A DNA stretch of 64,000 nucleotides from Thermoproteota archaeon (GCA_027491395.1 JAOZFI010000017.1:29672-93671); one strand, 5' to 3'; counted from the first letter of the stretch, positions 33,709 to 43,049 are shown. Program-made: numbers and translations. The notes: generated by a model not told the origin, from the sequence alone.

Positions 33709-33728
33709 GCGTGAAACGCTATTCACGC
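33709..33728. promoter_or_regulatory. Candidate operator upstream of the ModE-like gene
   Basis: Perfect inverted repeat GCGTGAA-ACGCTA-TTCACGC, 7-bp arms with a 6-base spacer. It lies between the cbiO stop (33754) and the ModE-like start (33652), 57-76 bases before the start, with an AT-rich TATA candidate (GAATTATTAG on the minus strand) between. The arrangement fits autoregulation by the ModE-like protein. Confidence 0.55.
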
Positions 33729-33753
33729 TACCAATAACCACGGGATCTCTAAG

Positions 33754-34575
33754 CTAGGGACGACTGCTCCTAGAATTCGTACGTTCGAGTCTATCTAGGA
33801 GATCCTCAAACCTCAGCACGGGAGGATCGGCGGGGAAGATCATCCTAGAAACTGAAGGGACCAGTGGAGGCCTTATCCCAATCTCACGAAGCTCTTCCAC
33901 TCTCACCAGCAGGTCGGAAGCTAAGCCACTCATGACCAGCTCGCCATTCTTCAGAATGTGGACTGTATCGGAGATCTCGGCGGCCATGTCGGAGTTCTGG
34001 GAACTGATTACTACGATTCTATTCCTCTCCTTGAAGAGCTTTATAAGCTCGAGGAGATGCTCCGTTCCTTCTGCATCGAGAGAAGACCAAGGTTCATCCA
34101 GAAGAAGGACCTCGGGATCGTGGGCGAGGAGCCCCGCTAAGATCACCTTGGCGGCCTGTCCCCTGCTCAATCTCAGTGGAGATTTTGACGCTAGGTCCTC
34201 TATCCCGAAGAACCGGAGGGCCTCCTCGACCCTGCTCATCACCTCTCCCTCATCCAATCCAAGCTGCTTAGGCGCCAGAGCGACATCCTCCCATACAGTT
34301 GGAGCTAGGAGCTGATCTCTAGGATCTTGAAACAGTATTCCGCAGTGTTTTCTGAACCAATTTCCTAGGGGCTTTCCATAGAAGGTCACCCCCCCTTCGG
34401 TTGGAGTCAGGAGGCCAGCCATCAAGAGGAGCAGAGTGGTCTTTCCCGAGCCGTTAGGTCCCAGAACGAATGCTATCTCTCCCGACCTGACCTCTAAGTT
34501 CACATCCCTTAGAGCAGGCGTTCCGTCTGGATAGGAGTAGCTGACATTCCTCAGGGAAAGTATCACAGGACCCAC
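33754..34575 (-). CDS. cbiO: ECF-type cobalt/nickel transporter ATPase
   Basis: ABC ATPase of 273 residues energising uptake of Ni2+ or Co2+. Walker A is GPNGSGKTT (about residues 39-47), a Q-loop FQDPRDQLLAPTVWEDVA follows, the signature is LSRGQAAKV and Walker B VLLLDEPWSSLD. The GILFQDP and the DQL wording are typical of CbiO/NikO. Its start overlaps cbiQ. With hydrogenase genes beside it, nickel is the likely substrate. Confidence 0.93.
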   Translation of the reverse strand: MGPVILSLRNVSYSYPDGTPALRDVNLEVRSGEIAFVLGPNGSGKTTLLLLMAGLLTPTEGGVTFYGKPLGNWFRKHCGILFQDPRDQLLAPTVWEDVALAPKQLGLDEGEVMSRVEEALRFFGIEDLASKSPLRLSRGQAAKVILAGLLAHDPEVLLLDEPWSSLDAEGTEHLLELIKLFKERNRIVVISSQNSDMAAEISDTVHILKNGELVMSGLASDLLVRVEELREIGIRPPLVPSVSRMIFPADPPVLRFEDLLDRLERTNSRSSRP

Positions 34576-35291
34576 CTCGCGCAGGACATGGATATGGAGA
34601 GGAGGAATACCGCAATCAAAATGATATCCCTCTTCTCAAGGGAACTATCGGGTATGGAGTTCCATACTCTCGATCTCTTGGCCAGGGAGATGGAGAAAGC
34701 TCTCTCCCTCCCGCGGTTGAGCAGTTCAGAGGCCGCGAGTGATATAACCTCGTACCCCATAGAAGGACTCTCGTCGAAGTTCCTGGATCCCTTTGCAATT
34801 ATCAGCCAACCTACATTCCTCAAATAGTACGAGATCTGCCCGAGCATTATGTCTAAAGATTCGGGGAGCTGGGGAGCTATCAATGCAAGCCCCTCAAGTA
34901 TGGACTTGATCCCCAAGAGGGTCGCGGAAGCTTCTAGGACTAGGAGGCTGGACAGGACCCTGAGAGGCGTCATTAGGGGATCTAGGGACCCGGACAGGTA
35001 CACCTTGGGGAGCATTATCACCGAGGTGAAGATCGCCCACATCATCGAGATCTTCAGGAACCTCGTCCACGCGCGGCCAATGAGCCAAAATCCCCATAGG
35101 GTGGATACGATGGAGAGGTACGCGAGCTGGATCACATCGGAGGAGAATGAGGGGATAGATGCCAGAAAAACGGTTATGGGGAGGGATAGAATCGGGGAGA
35201 CGTTTACCTTTCCCCTGAGCAGTTCGAAGGACGTTACCCAGTCTCCCAGTCTCCTCATCAGACCGGTAAAGGTCTTCTCCAACCATGTCAA
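34563..35291 (-). CDS. cbiQ: ECF-type cobalt/nickel transporter T component
   Basis: Membrane protein of 242 residues, the energy-coupling (T) subunit linking CbiO to CbiM. It has five or so hydrophobic segments. The cytoplasmic coupling region includes the EVISLAASELLNRGRERAFSISLAKRSR stretch; the ALLLRGR-type coupling motifs of CbiQ appear in the divergent form AASELLNRGRERA. Overlaps the neighbours on both sides by 4 to 13 bases, so the operon is translated as a unit. Confidence 0.85.
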   Translation of the reverse strand: MTWLEKTFTGLMRRLGDWVTSFELLRGKVNVSPILSLPITVFLASIPSFSSDVIQLAYLSIVSTLWGFWLIGRAWTRFLKISMMWAIFTSVIMLPKVYLSGSLDPLMTPLRVLSSLLVLEASATLLGIKSILEGLALIAPQLPESLDIMLGQISYYLRNVGWLIIAKGSRNFDESPSMGYEVISLAASELLNRGRERAFSISLAKRSRVWNSIPDSSLEKRDIILIAVFLLSISMSCARWVL

Positions 35292-35554
35292 TCTCTTCTA
35301 CCCCTCAGCAAGGCGGGCAGTAGGAGGACCCCTACACCAACAAACCCCGATATCATGTATCCCATCACATCCGGTACACCAGGTACCGTGTAGTCCGGGA
35401 AGATCCCCGTCCAGATAGGTTCACTCTCGCCAAGCCCGATCAGTTCCGCGGCTACATCCAGTGGCTCGTGATATCCTACAATATCTGCCCCGATTACCCC
35501 GAAGATGGGGCTCACGAGGACCAATATAAGTATCAAGAGATAGGGTCTGCTCAC
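35288..35554 (-). CDS. Small CbiN/NikN-like transporter subunit (PDGLE-type)
   Basis: 88 residues with an N-terminal hydrophobic helix, an extracytoplasmic loop of about 45 residues (VGYHEPLDVAAELIGLGESEPIWTG core) and a C-terminal helix. The H.EPLD..AE..GL pattern is that of the PDGLE/NikN auxiliary proteins that sit with NikM or CbiM in archaeal nickel and cobalt ECF systems. Overlaps cbiM and cbiQ by four bases each. Confidence 0.8.
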   Translation of the reverse strand: MSRPYLLILILVLVSPIFGVIGADIVGYHEPLDVAAELIGLGESEPIWTGIFPDYTVPGVPDVMGYMISGFVGVGVLLLPALLRGRRD

Positions 35555-36156
35555 TTACCGATCACCCTCACCCGGCTGACGATGAACCCAGTGGCCACCC
35601 CTTCCACCAGTCCTAGGAGGAGGTGCCAAGTCCCTATAACGGGAACGGTCACGCTCAGCGGATAGCCGAACTGAGGAGAGAGTCCTATCTCCACCCCACA
35701 GACTACGGCGGCTGCAGCTATGGCCAGCCAACCTGCGAGGAAACCGGCTAAGAATTTCTTTCCACCCGATATGCGCATCACCATCTTGTAAATGAGGTAG
35801 CCTAGGAATACATCCACCACGGCCATGTTGAATGCGTTCGCGCCCAGCGCGGTGATCCCCCCGTCACCCATGAGGATGCACTGGACAAGCAGGTTCATGA
35901 ACATGGCCAAACATCCACCGAATGGGCCCAATAGAATGCCAGCAAGAGCTCCTCCCACTAGGTGCGCGGAGGTTCCTCCGGGTATCGGCCAGTTCAGCAT
36001 CTGGGCAGCGAAGATACCTGCTGCCATCACCGATAAGTAGTAGATATCACCTCCCTCCTTGAAATACCTCCTTCCCGAGTACGTGACCACAAGTAGGGAA
36101 ATGATGTAGAGGGACAGGGCTACTGGGGGGCTCAGGAATCCATCAGGTATGTGCAC
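35551..36156 (-). CDS. cbiM: ECF-type cobalt/nickel transporter substrate-binding component
   Basis: Membrane S component that binds the metal through its N-terminal amine and histidines. I place the start at GTG 36156, giving MHIPDGFLSPPV; the second-position His and IPDGFLSP are hallmark metal-site residues of CbiM/NikM and need to be at the very N-terminus. The longer frame (to 36186) would bury them. An AAGGGGATG ribosome site lies before that GTG. About 200 residues with six membrane spans and the conserved PGGTSAHLVGGALAG and MGDGGITALGANAFNMA blocks. Confidence 0.92.
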   Translation of the reverse strand: MHIPDGFLSPPVALSLYIISLLVVTYSGRRYFKEGGDIYYLSVMAAGIFAAQMLNWPIPGGTSAHLVGGALAGILLGPFGGCLAMFMNLLVQCILMGDGGITALGANAFNMAVVDVFLGYLIYKMVMRISGGKKFLAGFLAGWLAIAAAAVVCGVEIGLSPQFGYPLSVTVPVIGTWHLLLGLVEGVATGFIVSRVRVIGK

Positions 36157-36186
36157 GGTGCATCCCCTTACAGCTCCGGGGAACAC

Positions 36187-36222
36187 TCATAAGTATTACC
36201 AAATGTATGTTATAGTGTTACT
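36187..36222 (-). promoter_or_regulatory. Short AT-rich spacer before cbiM with an imperfect palindrome
   Basis: The 36 bases between the hypD stop and the transporter genes are AT-rich. They hold an imperfect inverted repeat, AAGTATTAC and GTGTTACTT (36188-36221, two mismatches). It could be a promoter and metal-regulator site separating the transport unit from the hyp genes. The evidence is weak. Confidence 0.3.
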
Positions 36223-37374
36223 TTAAGGTCGAGAGAACTCTTCCCTGAGCCCCCTGAGCAGCTCATCACCACCGTACTTGGCCCATATGAGGCACGTACC
36301 CTCCGATGAGACCATGCAGGGACCATAAGGCCTCTCAGGCGTGCATATTTTCTTGAATAGGGGACAATCGGTGGGTTTGGCCATGCCTAGAGTGACCTCA
36401 GCACACCTGCACCCGGGTGGGAGGTCCTCCATCCACCTCTCCTCAGATAGCTCTGGTATACCGTACTTGAGTAGAGCATCGTACCTCTTGTAAGCATCCT
36501 TCAATTGGAGGCCGCTATCGGGAACAAAGCCTATCCCCCTCCATCCAGCGTCGACCACTTCGCATGTGGATTTCATGACCTCCTTAGCCCTCAAGTTCCC
36601 CTCCCACCTAACCACTCTCGAGTACTCGTTGACCAACTCAGCGCGACCTTCCCTTATCTGCCTCAATATCTCCAGTATGGAGAGGAGCACATCCACCGGC
36701 TCAAAACCTGACACTACAACTGGAATTCCGTAGTCCTTGGCCACGAACTCCCACTCTGATGCACCAGTTATGGCCGAAACATGCCCGGGAGCTATTATCC
36801 CCCTTATAGGCGATTGAGGATAGTTCTCTAGGACGTACTTGGTTATGGGCGGGGTCAGCCTATGGACGATGATGAAGCTCAGGTTATCCGGAACATCTCC
36901 CCTATGAATGGGGCCCAACGTAGCAGGAGCTGTGGTCTCGAAGCCGACGGCGAGGAAAATGGATTCCTTACCGTCTCCTGACAGCTTTATGGCATCGGCC
37001 ACACTGTAAACTATTTTAACGTCAGCTCCTTCTGATTTAGCCTCCTCCAAGTTCTTAGGAGCGCCTTTAGAGCTTCCTGATAACCTGTATACGTCTCCGA
37101 ATGTGAAAACCCTCACTCCCTCCATGGCAAACTTGACGGCGATTTCCACATAGTATCCCGGTGTGATGCAAACCGGGCATCCGGGGCCAGCGATGAGCTC
37201 AACGTTCTGGGGCATCAGGGACCTTATGCCGTAATGGGTGATGGTCCACTCGTGGGTTCCGCAGAAGTCCATTATCTTAACATGATCTTCCAGCTCGCTA
37301 GCTATCTTGGCAATCTCACCCACGATCAACCGGGAGATCTTGGGATCCCTATAGGGGCTGGAGATCTCCATCAT
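36223..37374 (-). CDS. hypD: [NiFe] hydrogenase maturation protein HypD
   Basis: Scaffold, with HypC, on which the Fe(CN)2CO group is built. 383 residues. The catalytic C38GTHEW motif and the GPGCPVC pair (C66, C69) are present, and a C-terminal 4Fe-4S region follows (LPPGCRCAEV, then CPLFKKICTPERPYGPCMVS). The HRLTPP and PGHVSAI motifs are also visible. It overlaps hypF by four bases. The other maturation genes are on the plus strand 10 kb away, flanking the hydrogenase genes. Confidence 0.96.
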   Translation of the reverse strand: MMEISSPYRDPKISRLIVGEIAKIASELEDHVKIMDFCGTHEWTITHYGIRSLMPQNVELIAGPGCPVCITPGYYVEIAVKFAMEGVRVFTFGDVYRLSGSSKGAPKNLEEAKSEGADVKIVYSVADAIKLSGDGKESIFLAVGFETTAPATLGPIHRGDVPDNLSFIIVHRLTPPITKYVLENYPQSPIRGIIAPGHVSAITGASEWEFVAKDYGIPVVVSGFEPVDVLLSILEILRQIREGRAELVNEYSRVVRWEGNLRAKEVMKSTCEVVDAGWRGIGFVPDSGLQLKDAYKRYDALLKYGIPELSEERWMEDLPPGCRCAEVTLGMAKPTDCPLFKKICTPERPYGPCMVSSEGTCLIWAKYGGDELLRGLREEFSRP

Positions 37375-39647
37375 CCATCACCCAATTGAGTTGCAACCTG
37401 GCCCAAGGCGATTCCACCATCGCCTGGAGGTACCTTAGAGTTCAGAACGAGTTGGACGTCCTCCCTACTAAGTGCATCTTCCATACCCTTGATCAGTAAG
37501 GTGTTGACAGCCGCCCCTCCGGATACCATCACCATCCCGGAATCCGTCCTATTCAGAGCTCTAAGGGCAACCTCACCCAAGGCCTTTCCAAGCAGGTAAA
37601 TTGATGTGTACGCCAGATCCCTCCTGCTTCCATCCTCGTTGTAGAGGATCCGCTTCAGGAGCTCGCTGGTGTCCACTACACCTCCCTCCACGGGAATATC
37701 CAAGTCCTGAACGAGAGATCCCTTTTCAGCGAAGGCCTCGAGTTTCATTGCTGGCTCTCCCTCATAAGTCCTCTCGAAGCAAACTCCAAGCAGAGCCGAC
37801 ACGGAATCCAAGACCCTCCCGACGCTTGATATTAGAGGAGCCCTAGAACACTGCCTCAGAGCCAGTTCTCCCTCCACCTCTCCACCAGGAAGCTTATCCA
37901 TCAAGTGTCTTTCTCTCAGGACCTCCCGTATCTCTGACTCAGAGAGGAACGTGCTCAACATTCCTATCAGCATCCTGACCGGGTACTTGGAAGCCCTGTC
38001 TCCTCCGGGCATGGGCTGGGGTCTGAGATGTCCGATCCTCCTATATCCTTCATAACTCGCAACGAGAACCTCTCCTCCCCAAAGCGTACCGTCATCTCCG
38101 TAACCTAGCCCATCGATCGCTATCCCTACGACCTCCTCTCCGGGTCTGACCCTCATCTCGGACATCACAGAGGTTATATGAGCATGGTGGTGCTGTACAA
38201 GCTTGAGTTCGGATCCGTGGAGATCAGCCCATCTCTCAGCCAACTTTCTCGTGGTGTAGCTGGGGTGCATGTCCGCTACCAGTATCGCCTCCTCCGGGTC
38301 TATCCCGTAAATTCCCGTGAAGAACCTGAGCATCCTCTCGAGAAACTCTAGGTTCTCCAATTCATCCGTATCTCCTATGTACTGGGTGAGCACGACTTTA
38401 TCGGAGAATCCCACGGCGCCGCTGGTCTGCAATTCAGCACCGAACGCTATGACAGGCCGTTCCAGCTGAGAGGGAAGCCTTATCCAGGCGGGAGCGTATC
38501 CCCTTCCCCTCCTCAGCATGGTTACCCTTCCGGCCGTGAACCTGACGACGCTATCGTCCACCCTGTTAACTATGCGCCTGTCGTGATGCAGGAAGTAATC
38601 AGCAATGCCCCTCAACCGCTTCCTAGCGCATTCGATTGTGGTGCACATCGGTTTATTGTGCTCGTTTCCGCTCGTCATAATCAAGATCTTGTCTCTCGTA
38701 TTATTGAGCAGCATATGGTGTAAAGGTGTGTAGGGAAGCATCACACCTACAGTTCCCAGTCCGGGAGCCACCTGTCCTGAGATGAGACTCCCTTTTTTCT
38801 TGGGAACAAGTAAGATTGGCCTCTCTGGGCTTGTAAGGATGATCTCAGCGATCCGATCTAGGTAGAAGTGTGAGCGAGCGACATTCAAGTCTAGAGCCAT
38901 GAGGGCGAAGGGCTTCTCCCTCCGCCTCTTCCTCCTCCTGAGTTCCGAAACGGTATCGTCGTCCGTGGCTAGGCAAGCGATGTGATAGCCCCCCAACCCC
39001 TTTATCGCAACTATCCCTCCCTCGTCTATGATCCTTGCGACCTCCTCTATGGGATCCTCCACATCTATCCTTCTCCCATCAGCGTCCTCAAGCCAGAGGC
39101 TTGGACCGCATCGCGGGCACGAGATTCCCTGAGCGTGGAACCTTCTCGGGTTGGAAGGATCCTCGTACTCTCCCCTACAATCATTGCATAGCGGGAAATC
39201 GACCATTGCAGTGTTCTGTCTATCGTAGGGTACGTCCATCATCATGGAGAACCTAGGGCCGCACCAGGCGCAGCTGTTGAAGGCGTACCTGTAGTGCCTA
39301 TCCGTTGGATCATATACTTCCTCAAGGCAATGGTCACAAACAGCTATGTCTGGAGGGATCATCGAGTAAACATGCTTCTCCTCACCACTCGGAAGTATGC
39401 GGAAATCCGAGTAGCCAGCGGGAGGGACCGCTCTGAACTCTAACTCCTCTATCTTGGCGGGAGGCGGTTTCTCAACGAATATAAGCTTGAGAAAGTCAGC
39501 AATGCTCTCATAGCTACCCTCAATGAAAATCTCCACCTCGCTCCCACCCATGTTCCTTATATGGCCCTTCAATCCTGTTCTCGTAGCGATCCTGTATATG
39601 AAAGGCCTGAAACCGACTCCTTGTACTATGCCACTCACTCTGAGCAT
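37371..39647 (-). CDS. hypF: [NiFe] hydrogenase maturation carbamoyltransferase HypF
   Basis: Makes the thiocarbamate from carbamoyl phosphate that becomes the cyanide ligands. Domains in order: an acylphosphatase-like domain (VSGIVQGVGFRPF), two zinc fingers (CDHCLEEVYDP...CAWCGPR and CNDCRGEYEDP...CPRCGP), a YrdC-like domain with KGLGGYHIACLATDD and a Kae1-like C-terminal domain with QHHHAHITSVMSE and DGLGYGDDGTLWGGE. I choose ATG 39647; TTG 39680 would add 11 residues. Length near 758 is normal. First gene of the leftward hypF-hypD unit. Confidence 0.95.
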   Translation of the reverse strand: MLRVSGIVQGVGFRPFIYRIATRTGLKGHIRNMGGSEVEIFIEGSYESIADFLKLIFVEKPPPAKIEELEFRAVPPAGYSDFRILPSGEEKHVYSMIPPDIAVCDHCLEEVYDPTDRHYRYAFNSCAWCGPRFSMMMDVPYDRQNTAMVDFPLCNDCRGEYEDPSNPRRFHAQGISCPRCGPSLWLEDADGRRIDVEDPIEEVARIIDEGGIVAIKGLGGYHIACLATDDDTVSELRRRKRRREKPFALMALDLNVARSHFYLDRIAEIILTSPERPILLVPKKKGSLISGQVAPGLGTVGVMLPYTPLHHMLLNNTRDKILIMTSGNEHNKPMCTTIECARKRLRGIADYFLHHDRRIVNRVDDSVVRFTAGRVTMLRRGRGYAPAWIRLPSQLERPVIAFGAELQTSGAVGFSDKVVLTQYIGDTDELENLEFLERMLRFFTGIYGIDPEEAILVADMHPSYTTRKLAERWADLHGSELKLVQHHHAHITSVMSEMRVRPGEEVVGIAIDGLGYGDDGTLWGGEVLVASYEGYRRIGHLRPQPMPGGDRASKYPVRMLIGMLSTFLSESEIREVLRERHLMDKLPGGEVEGELALRQCSRAPLISSVGRVLDSVSALLGVCFERTYEGEPAMKLEAFAEKGSLVQDLDIPVEGGVVDTSELLKRILYNEDGSRRDLAYTSIYLLGKALGEVALRALNRTDSGMVMVSGGAAVNTLLIKGMEDALSREDVQLVLNSKVPPGDGGIALGQVATQLGDG

Positions 39648-39680
39648 CGCAGCAGTCCGTGAACCCCTCGAATGCACCAA

Positions 39681-40019
39681 GAAAGTAACCCCAGTGGAAC
39701 CTAATAAGCGGGACGACGGCTTCCTAGCAGGACTATTTTTACAAATATTTGAATTAATAACGGTGAATTACCTTAGTTAATCTTGAAATATGTTGCCGTT
39801 ATACATTATATTAAATTTTTTGATTTTTTTAATCTTTTAATTTGAACTCCACGTTAAGCATCAAAATAAGTGAATAAAACGTCCTATTCTCCTAATTCGC
39901 CTTTTTTATCTTAAAATACAATCATATTTCCAGACTTATGGCTGAACATTTAACAAAATTTATAGGTATACCAGTTCACTACTACAGTGGCGCACATGTA
40001 CATGTGAGGTGTTTTTGGG
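39681..40019. promoter_or_regulatory. Divergent hypF / hydS promoter region with inverted repeats
   Basis: About 340 very AT-rich bases with no coding frame. A long-spaced inverted repeat ATAACGG (39757-39763) and CCGTTAT (39796-39802) lies on the hypF side. A TATA-like AAAATTTATAGG (39955-39966) lies about 55 bases before the hydS ATG, and a perfect 14-bp palindrome follows at 39993-40006. The TAACG/CGTTA half-site recurs in the formate dehydrogenase promoter. Confidence 0.55.
39993..40006. promoter_or_regulatory. Perfect 14-bp palindrome in hydS leader
   Basis: CACATGTACATGTG is its own reverse complement. It lies 13 bases before the ATG of the hydrogenase small subunit gene and just downstream of the expected transcription start, a good position for a repressor or for an RNA hairpin over the leader. 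Confidence 0.55.
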
Positions 40020-41279
40020 ATGAAGCGTCGAGAGGGAGGTTCACTAGCTTCTATCTCCCTTACTAGAAGGGACTTTCTGAAACTCTCTGCAGCCGCTTCA
40101 CTACTTTTAGCAGACTTTCAGAAACTCCAAAAGGCAGCTGCTGAGACGCTTAAACAGGGATCCGTTAATCTTATCTGGTTTGAGTCCCAGGACTGCGCTG
40201 GTAACACGATCTCGATGATTGAGGGTAGCGCTCCCGATCTGATACAAGTGCTGGTCGGGGAGAACCCGGCGATAGGACCCGGGAAGGTCAGAGTAGTGTT
40301 CCATGAGACCATAATGCCCGAGTGGGGTGAAGCAGCTATAGAATATCTCCACAAGGCAGAAGCCGGGGAGCTCGATCCCTACGTGCTCGTCTTGGAGGGT
40401 TCCTTCCCGGATGAGGACGCCGCCGCTAAGACGGGTGGCTGGTGGTTCGTTCTTGGGGAGGAGGACGGGAGACCCATCACGGGGAATGAATGGGTCAGAC
40501 GCCTCCTCAAGAGGGCTGTGGCCGTGGTCGCAGTAGGCAATTGCGCGTGTTACGGCGGCATCGTCGCCAGTCAGGTGCTGGATAGCACCAGCTATTCCGC
40601 CGATGGGTGGAGCCCCACGGGAGCTTTCGGTTTCTTTGATGATCCACTTAAAGGAATAAAGGGCGCTGTGAGCAGGTGGCCAGAAGCTAGGCCATTCTTA
40701 AACTTCATAGAGGGAAAGGGCAAGCTTGAGGTATCTCCTACCGGGGAGGCGAGACCTGCCGTTGCCATCCCCGGATGCCCAGCTAATGGCAACGCGATAC
40801 TCAGGGTGCTGGGACACTTGATCCTCGCGGTTGACGGCCTGCTCCCCTTGCCAGAGCTGGACGAGTACTGGAGGCCCGTTTACATATTTGGGAGGACCAC
40901 GCACGAGCAATGTCCTAGGGCAGGCTTCTATGCTGCCGGAGACTTCAGGGAGAACCCTGGAGACAACGATTTCAAGTGTCTCTTCCAAGTGGGATGCAAG
41001 GGACCGGTGAGCAACTGCCCGTGGAACAGAGTTGGATGGATAGACGGGATCGGTGGCCCTACCAGAACGGGAGGCGTCTGCATTGGATGTACCATGCCAG
41101 GGTTCCCAGACAGGTTCGAACCCTTCTACAAACCTCTGCAGGCTCCCTCCATGCCTGACACAGTAACTCTGACCGGCATAACCGCTGGAGCTGCTGCGGT
41201 GGGGCTGGCTGCTGGCTACATAATGAGCGAACCGGCTAGGAAGGGTGGAAAGGGGGAGAAAGAGGGGGGAGGTGGTTAG
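40020..41279 (+). CDS. hydS: [NiFe] hydrogenase small subunit, Tat-exported, membrane-anchored
   Basis: Electron-transfer subunit carrying three Fe-S clusters. The twin-arginine signal is TRRDFLKL (residues 15-22) followed by a short hydrophobic stretch. Proximal cluster cysteines begin at C59 (ESQDCAGN) and GNCACYGG, with PGCPANG next. The medial and distal sites are in TTHEQCPRAGFYAAGDF and CKGPVSNCPWNR...GGVCIGCTMPGFPD. A C-terminal hydrophobic helix (about 391-410) anchors it, so the enzyme faces outside. Length 419 is usual for group 1. First gene of hydS-hydL-isp1-isp2; it abuts hydL. Confidence 0.95.
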   Translation: MKRREGGSLASISLTRRDFLKLSAAASLLLADFQKLQKAAAETLKQGSVNLIWFESQDCAGNTISMIEGSAPDLIQVLVGENPAIGPGKVRVVFHETIMPEWGEAAIEYLHKAEAGELDPYVLVLEGSFPDEDAAAKTGGWWFVLGEEDGRPITGNEWVRRLLKRAVAVVAVGNCACYGGIVASQVLDSTSYSADGWSPTGAFGFFDDPLKGIKGAVSRWPEARPFLNFIEGKGKLEVSPTGEARPAVAIPGCPANGNAILRVLGHLILAVDGLLPLPELDEYWRPVYIFGRTTHEQCPRAGFYAAGDFRENPGDNDFKCLFQVGCKGPVSNCPWNRVGWIDGIGGPTRTGGVCIGCTMPGFPDRFEPFYKPLQAPSMPDTVTLTGITAGAAAVGLAAGYIMSEPARKGGKGEKEGGGG

Positions 41280-43049
41280 ATGGGGGAGAGGACCATATTC
41301 ATAGACCCCATAACTAGGATTGAGGGTCATCTGGGTTTGAATGCTGTGGTCGATACAGCCACCAAGGTGGTGAAGGAAGCTTGGGCCTTTTCCGCGATGT
41401 TCAGGGGGTTCGAGGTCTTCCTCAGGGGCAGGGAGCCGCCAGATGCGGTTCACCTGACCAGCAGGATATGCGGGGTCTGCGCGGCTTCTCACGCCAACGC
41501 GTCGGTGAGGGCCAACGACATGGCGCTTGGGGCTGTGCCCAAGCCCTTCGGCGTGGTGATCAGGAACCTCGCTTGGGCTGCCACAGACCACATGTACGAC
41601 CACCCGACTCACCTGAACATACTGGCTGGTCCCGACTACAGCGGGATGGTAGTTTCCAAGTTGACGCCCTCCGTTTACGAGGAGGCCAAGGCCACGAAGG
41701 CCGAGAACTCCGACATACACGGTTTCTCCACTATTGCTGACCTGCTGGATGGCCTGAATCCCCTCCAAGGGAAGATCTACATCCTTGCTTTGAAGATGCA
41801 GAGGATAGCCAGGCAAGCTGGAGTCCTATTTTATGGCACCCACCCGCACCCGAGAACCCTCATTCCTGGAGGCATAGGGGCCACTGTAACTACTGAGAAC
41901 CTGATCGAGTACTCTTACCGCCTTACCAAGCTCACAGCGTGGGTCAAGATGGTCGTTGCGGTCTGGGAGGATATAGCGAACTTCTACAACTCCATAGGGT
42001 ACGAGAAGCAGGGAATGACCTATGATAAGCCCAACCTCCTCAGCGTCGGAATATTCGAGGATCCAGAGATCTACTCGTCACTTGGAGAGAGCCCGGACGA
42101 GATATACGCTAATATAGATGAGGCCGGAAGGAAGAGGTTCATAAAACCGGGTCTCATACTGGACGGAGAGCTAGTCACGGACAAGCTGACCGACATGAAC
42201 TTGGGCACGATCGAGCTGGTTGATAGGGGCTTCTACAAGGACTGGGACACGACCTTCGTGGACAAGGATCCGATGGGCAATCCAGTCGTCTGGGGCAACG
42301 CCGAACTGGCGAAGTACCACCCGTGGAACAAGACCACCATCCCCAACCCGAAGGCTCAGGACTGGCAGTCCAAGTACACTTGGACCGGGACGGTCAGGTT
42401 CGTCTGGAGGGGGAATATCTACCCGATAGAGGTCGGTCCCATTGCTAGGATGTGGGCTCACGCCCTCCACAACGGCGGGAAGGTCAAGATAGAACTCCCA
42501 CGCACGAACGGCGTTCTCGAGCTGCCCTCGGGCACTTGGGATGCTATCACCTTTGAGTGGGACCTTCCGAAGGTCGGTGCCTCCACGACCATAGAGAGGA
42601 TGAGGGCGAGGGCCTACAACGTCGCCCTCGATGTGGCAGCAGCATGGCACAACCTCTTGATGGGCTTAGAGCTAGCTAAGGCCGGTAAGACAGAGACGTC
42701 AAGGCCTTGGAAGAAGCCCTCGTTCTCCGTGGCCTTCGGATTCGACGAGGCACCGAGGGGAAGCGTGAGGCACTGGATGGTCGTGGAGAGCTATAGGATA
42801 AAGAACTACCAGATACACGCTCCCACGACGGCGAACCTATCACCCAAGGGCAGGTGGGGCAAGACCGGACCCTACGAGGAGTCGGTGATAGGTACCGCAA
42901 TAACTGAGGAAGTACCCGAGGACCAGTGGACCGGATTAGACTTGGTCAGGGCCATAAGGAGCTTCGACCCGTGCATAGCGTGCTCAGTGCATGTATTCGT
43001 TGGAAACAGGAGAATAGAGAAGCTCATCACCCCCGTGTGCAGTGTATGA
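41280..43049 (+). CDS. hydL: [NiFe] hydrogenase large subunit (Isp-type, group 1)
   Basis: Catalytic subunit, 589 residues. The N-terminal motif is ITRIEGHLG and the first nickel site is RICGVCAASHA with C64 and C67. The second is DPCIACSVH with C565, C568 and the terminal H571. An 18-residue tail after H571 is the peptide removed by the maturation protease after nickel insertion. Four cysteine ligands are intact, so it should be active. The following cytochrome b and DsrK-like genes place it with Isp-type hydrogenases (groups 1e/1g as I recall), membrane-bound on the outer face. Its stop is followed by an Isp1 gene after 11 bases. Confidence 0.96.
   Translation: MGERTIFIDPITRIEGHLGLNAVVDTATKVVKEAWAFSAMFRGFEVFLRGREPPDAVHLTSRICGVCAASHANASVRANDMALGAVPKPFGVVIRNLAWAATDHMYDHPTHLNILAGPDYSGMVVSKLTPSVYEEAKATKAENSDIHGFSTIADLLDGLNPLQGKIYILALKMQRIARQAGVLFYGTHPHPRTLIPGGIGATVTTENLIEYSYRLTKLTAWVKMVVAVWEDIANFYNSIGYEKQGMTYDKPNLLSVGIFEDPEIYSSLGESPDEIYANIDEAGRKRFIKPGLILDGELVTDKLTDMNLGTIELVDRGFYKDWDTTFVDKDPMGNPVVWGNAELAKYHPWNKTTIPNPKAQDWQSKYTWTGTVRFVWRGNIYPIEVGPIARMWAHALHNGGKVKIELPRTNGVLELPSGTWDAITFEWDLPKVGASTTIERMRARAYNVALDVAAAWHNLLMGLELAKAGKTETSRPWKKPSFSVAFGFDEAPRGSVRHWMVVESYRIKNYQIHAPTTANLSPKGRWGKTGPYEESVIGTAITEEVPEDQWTGLDLVRAIRSFDPCIACSVHVFVGNRRIEKLITPVCSV

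Noticed and set aside
40698..41816. Minus-strand open frame of 372 residues across hydS and hydL.
   Set aside because: Antisense to two strongly conserved hydrogenase genes. Composition rich in His, Pro and Ser without domains; a shadow.
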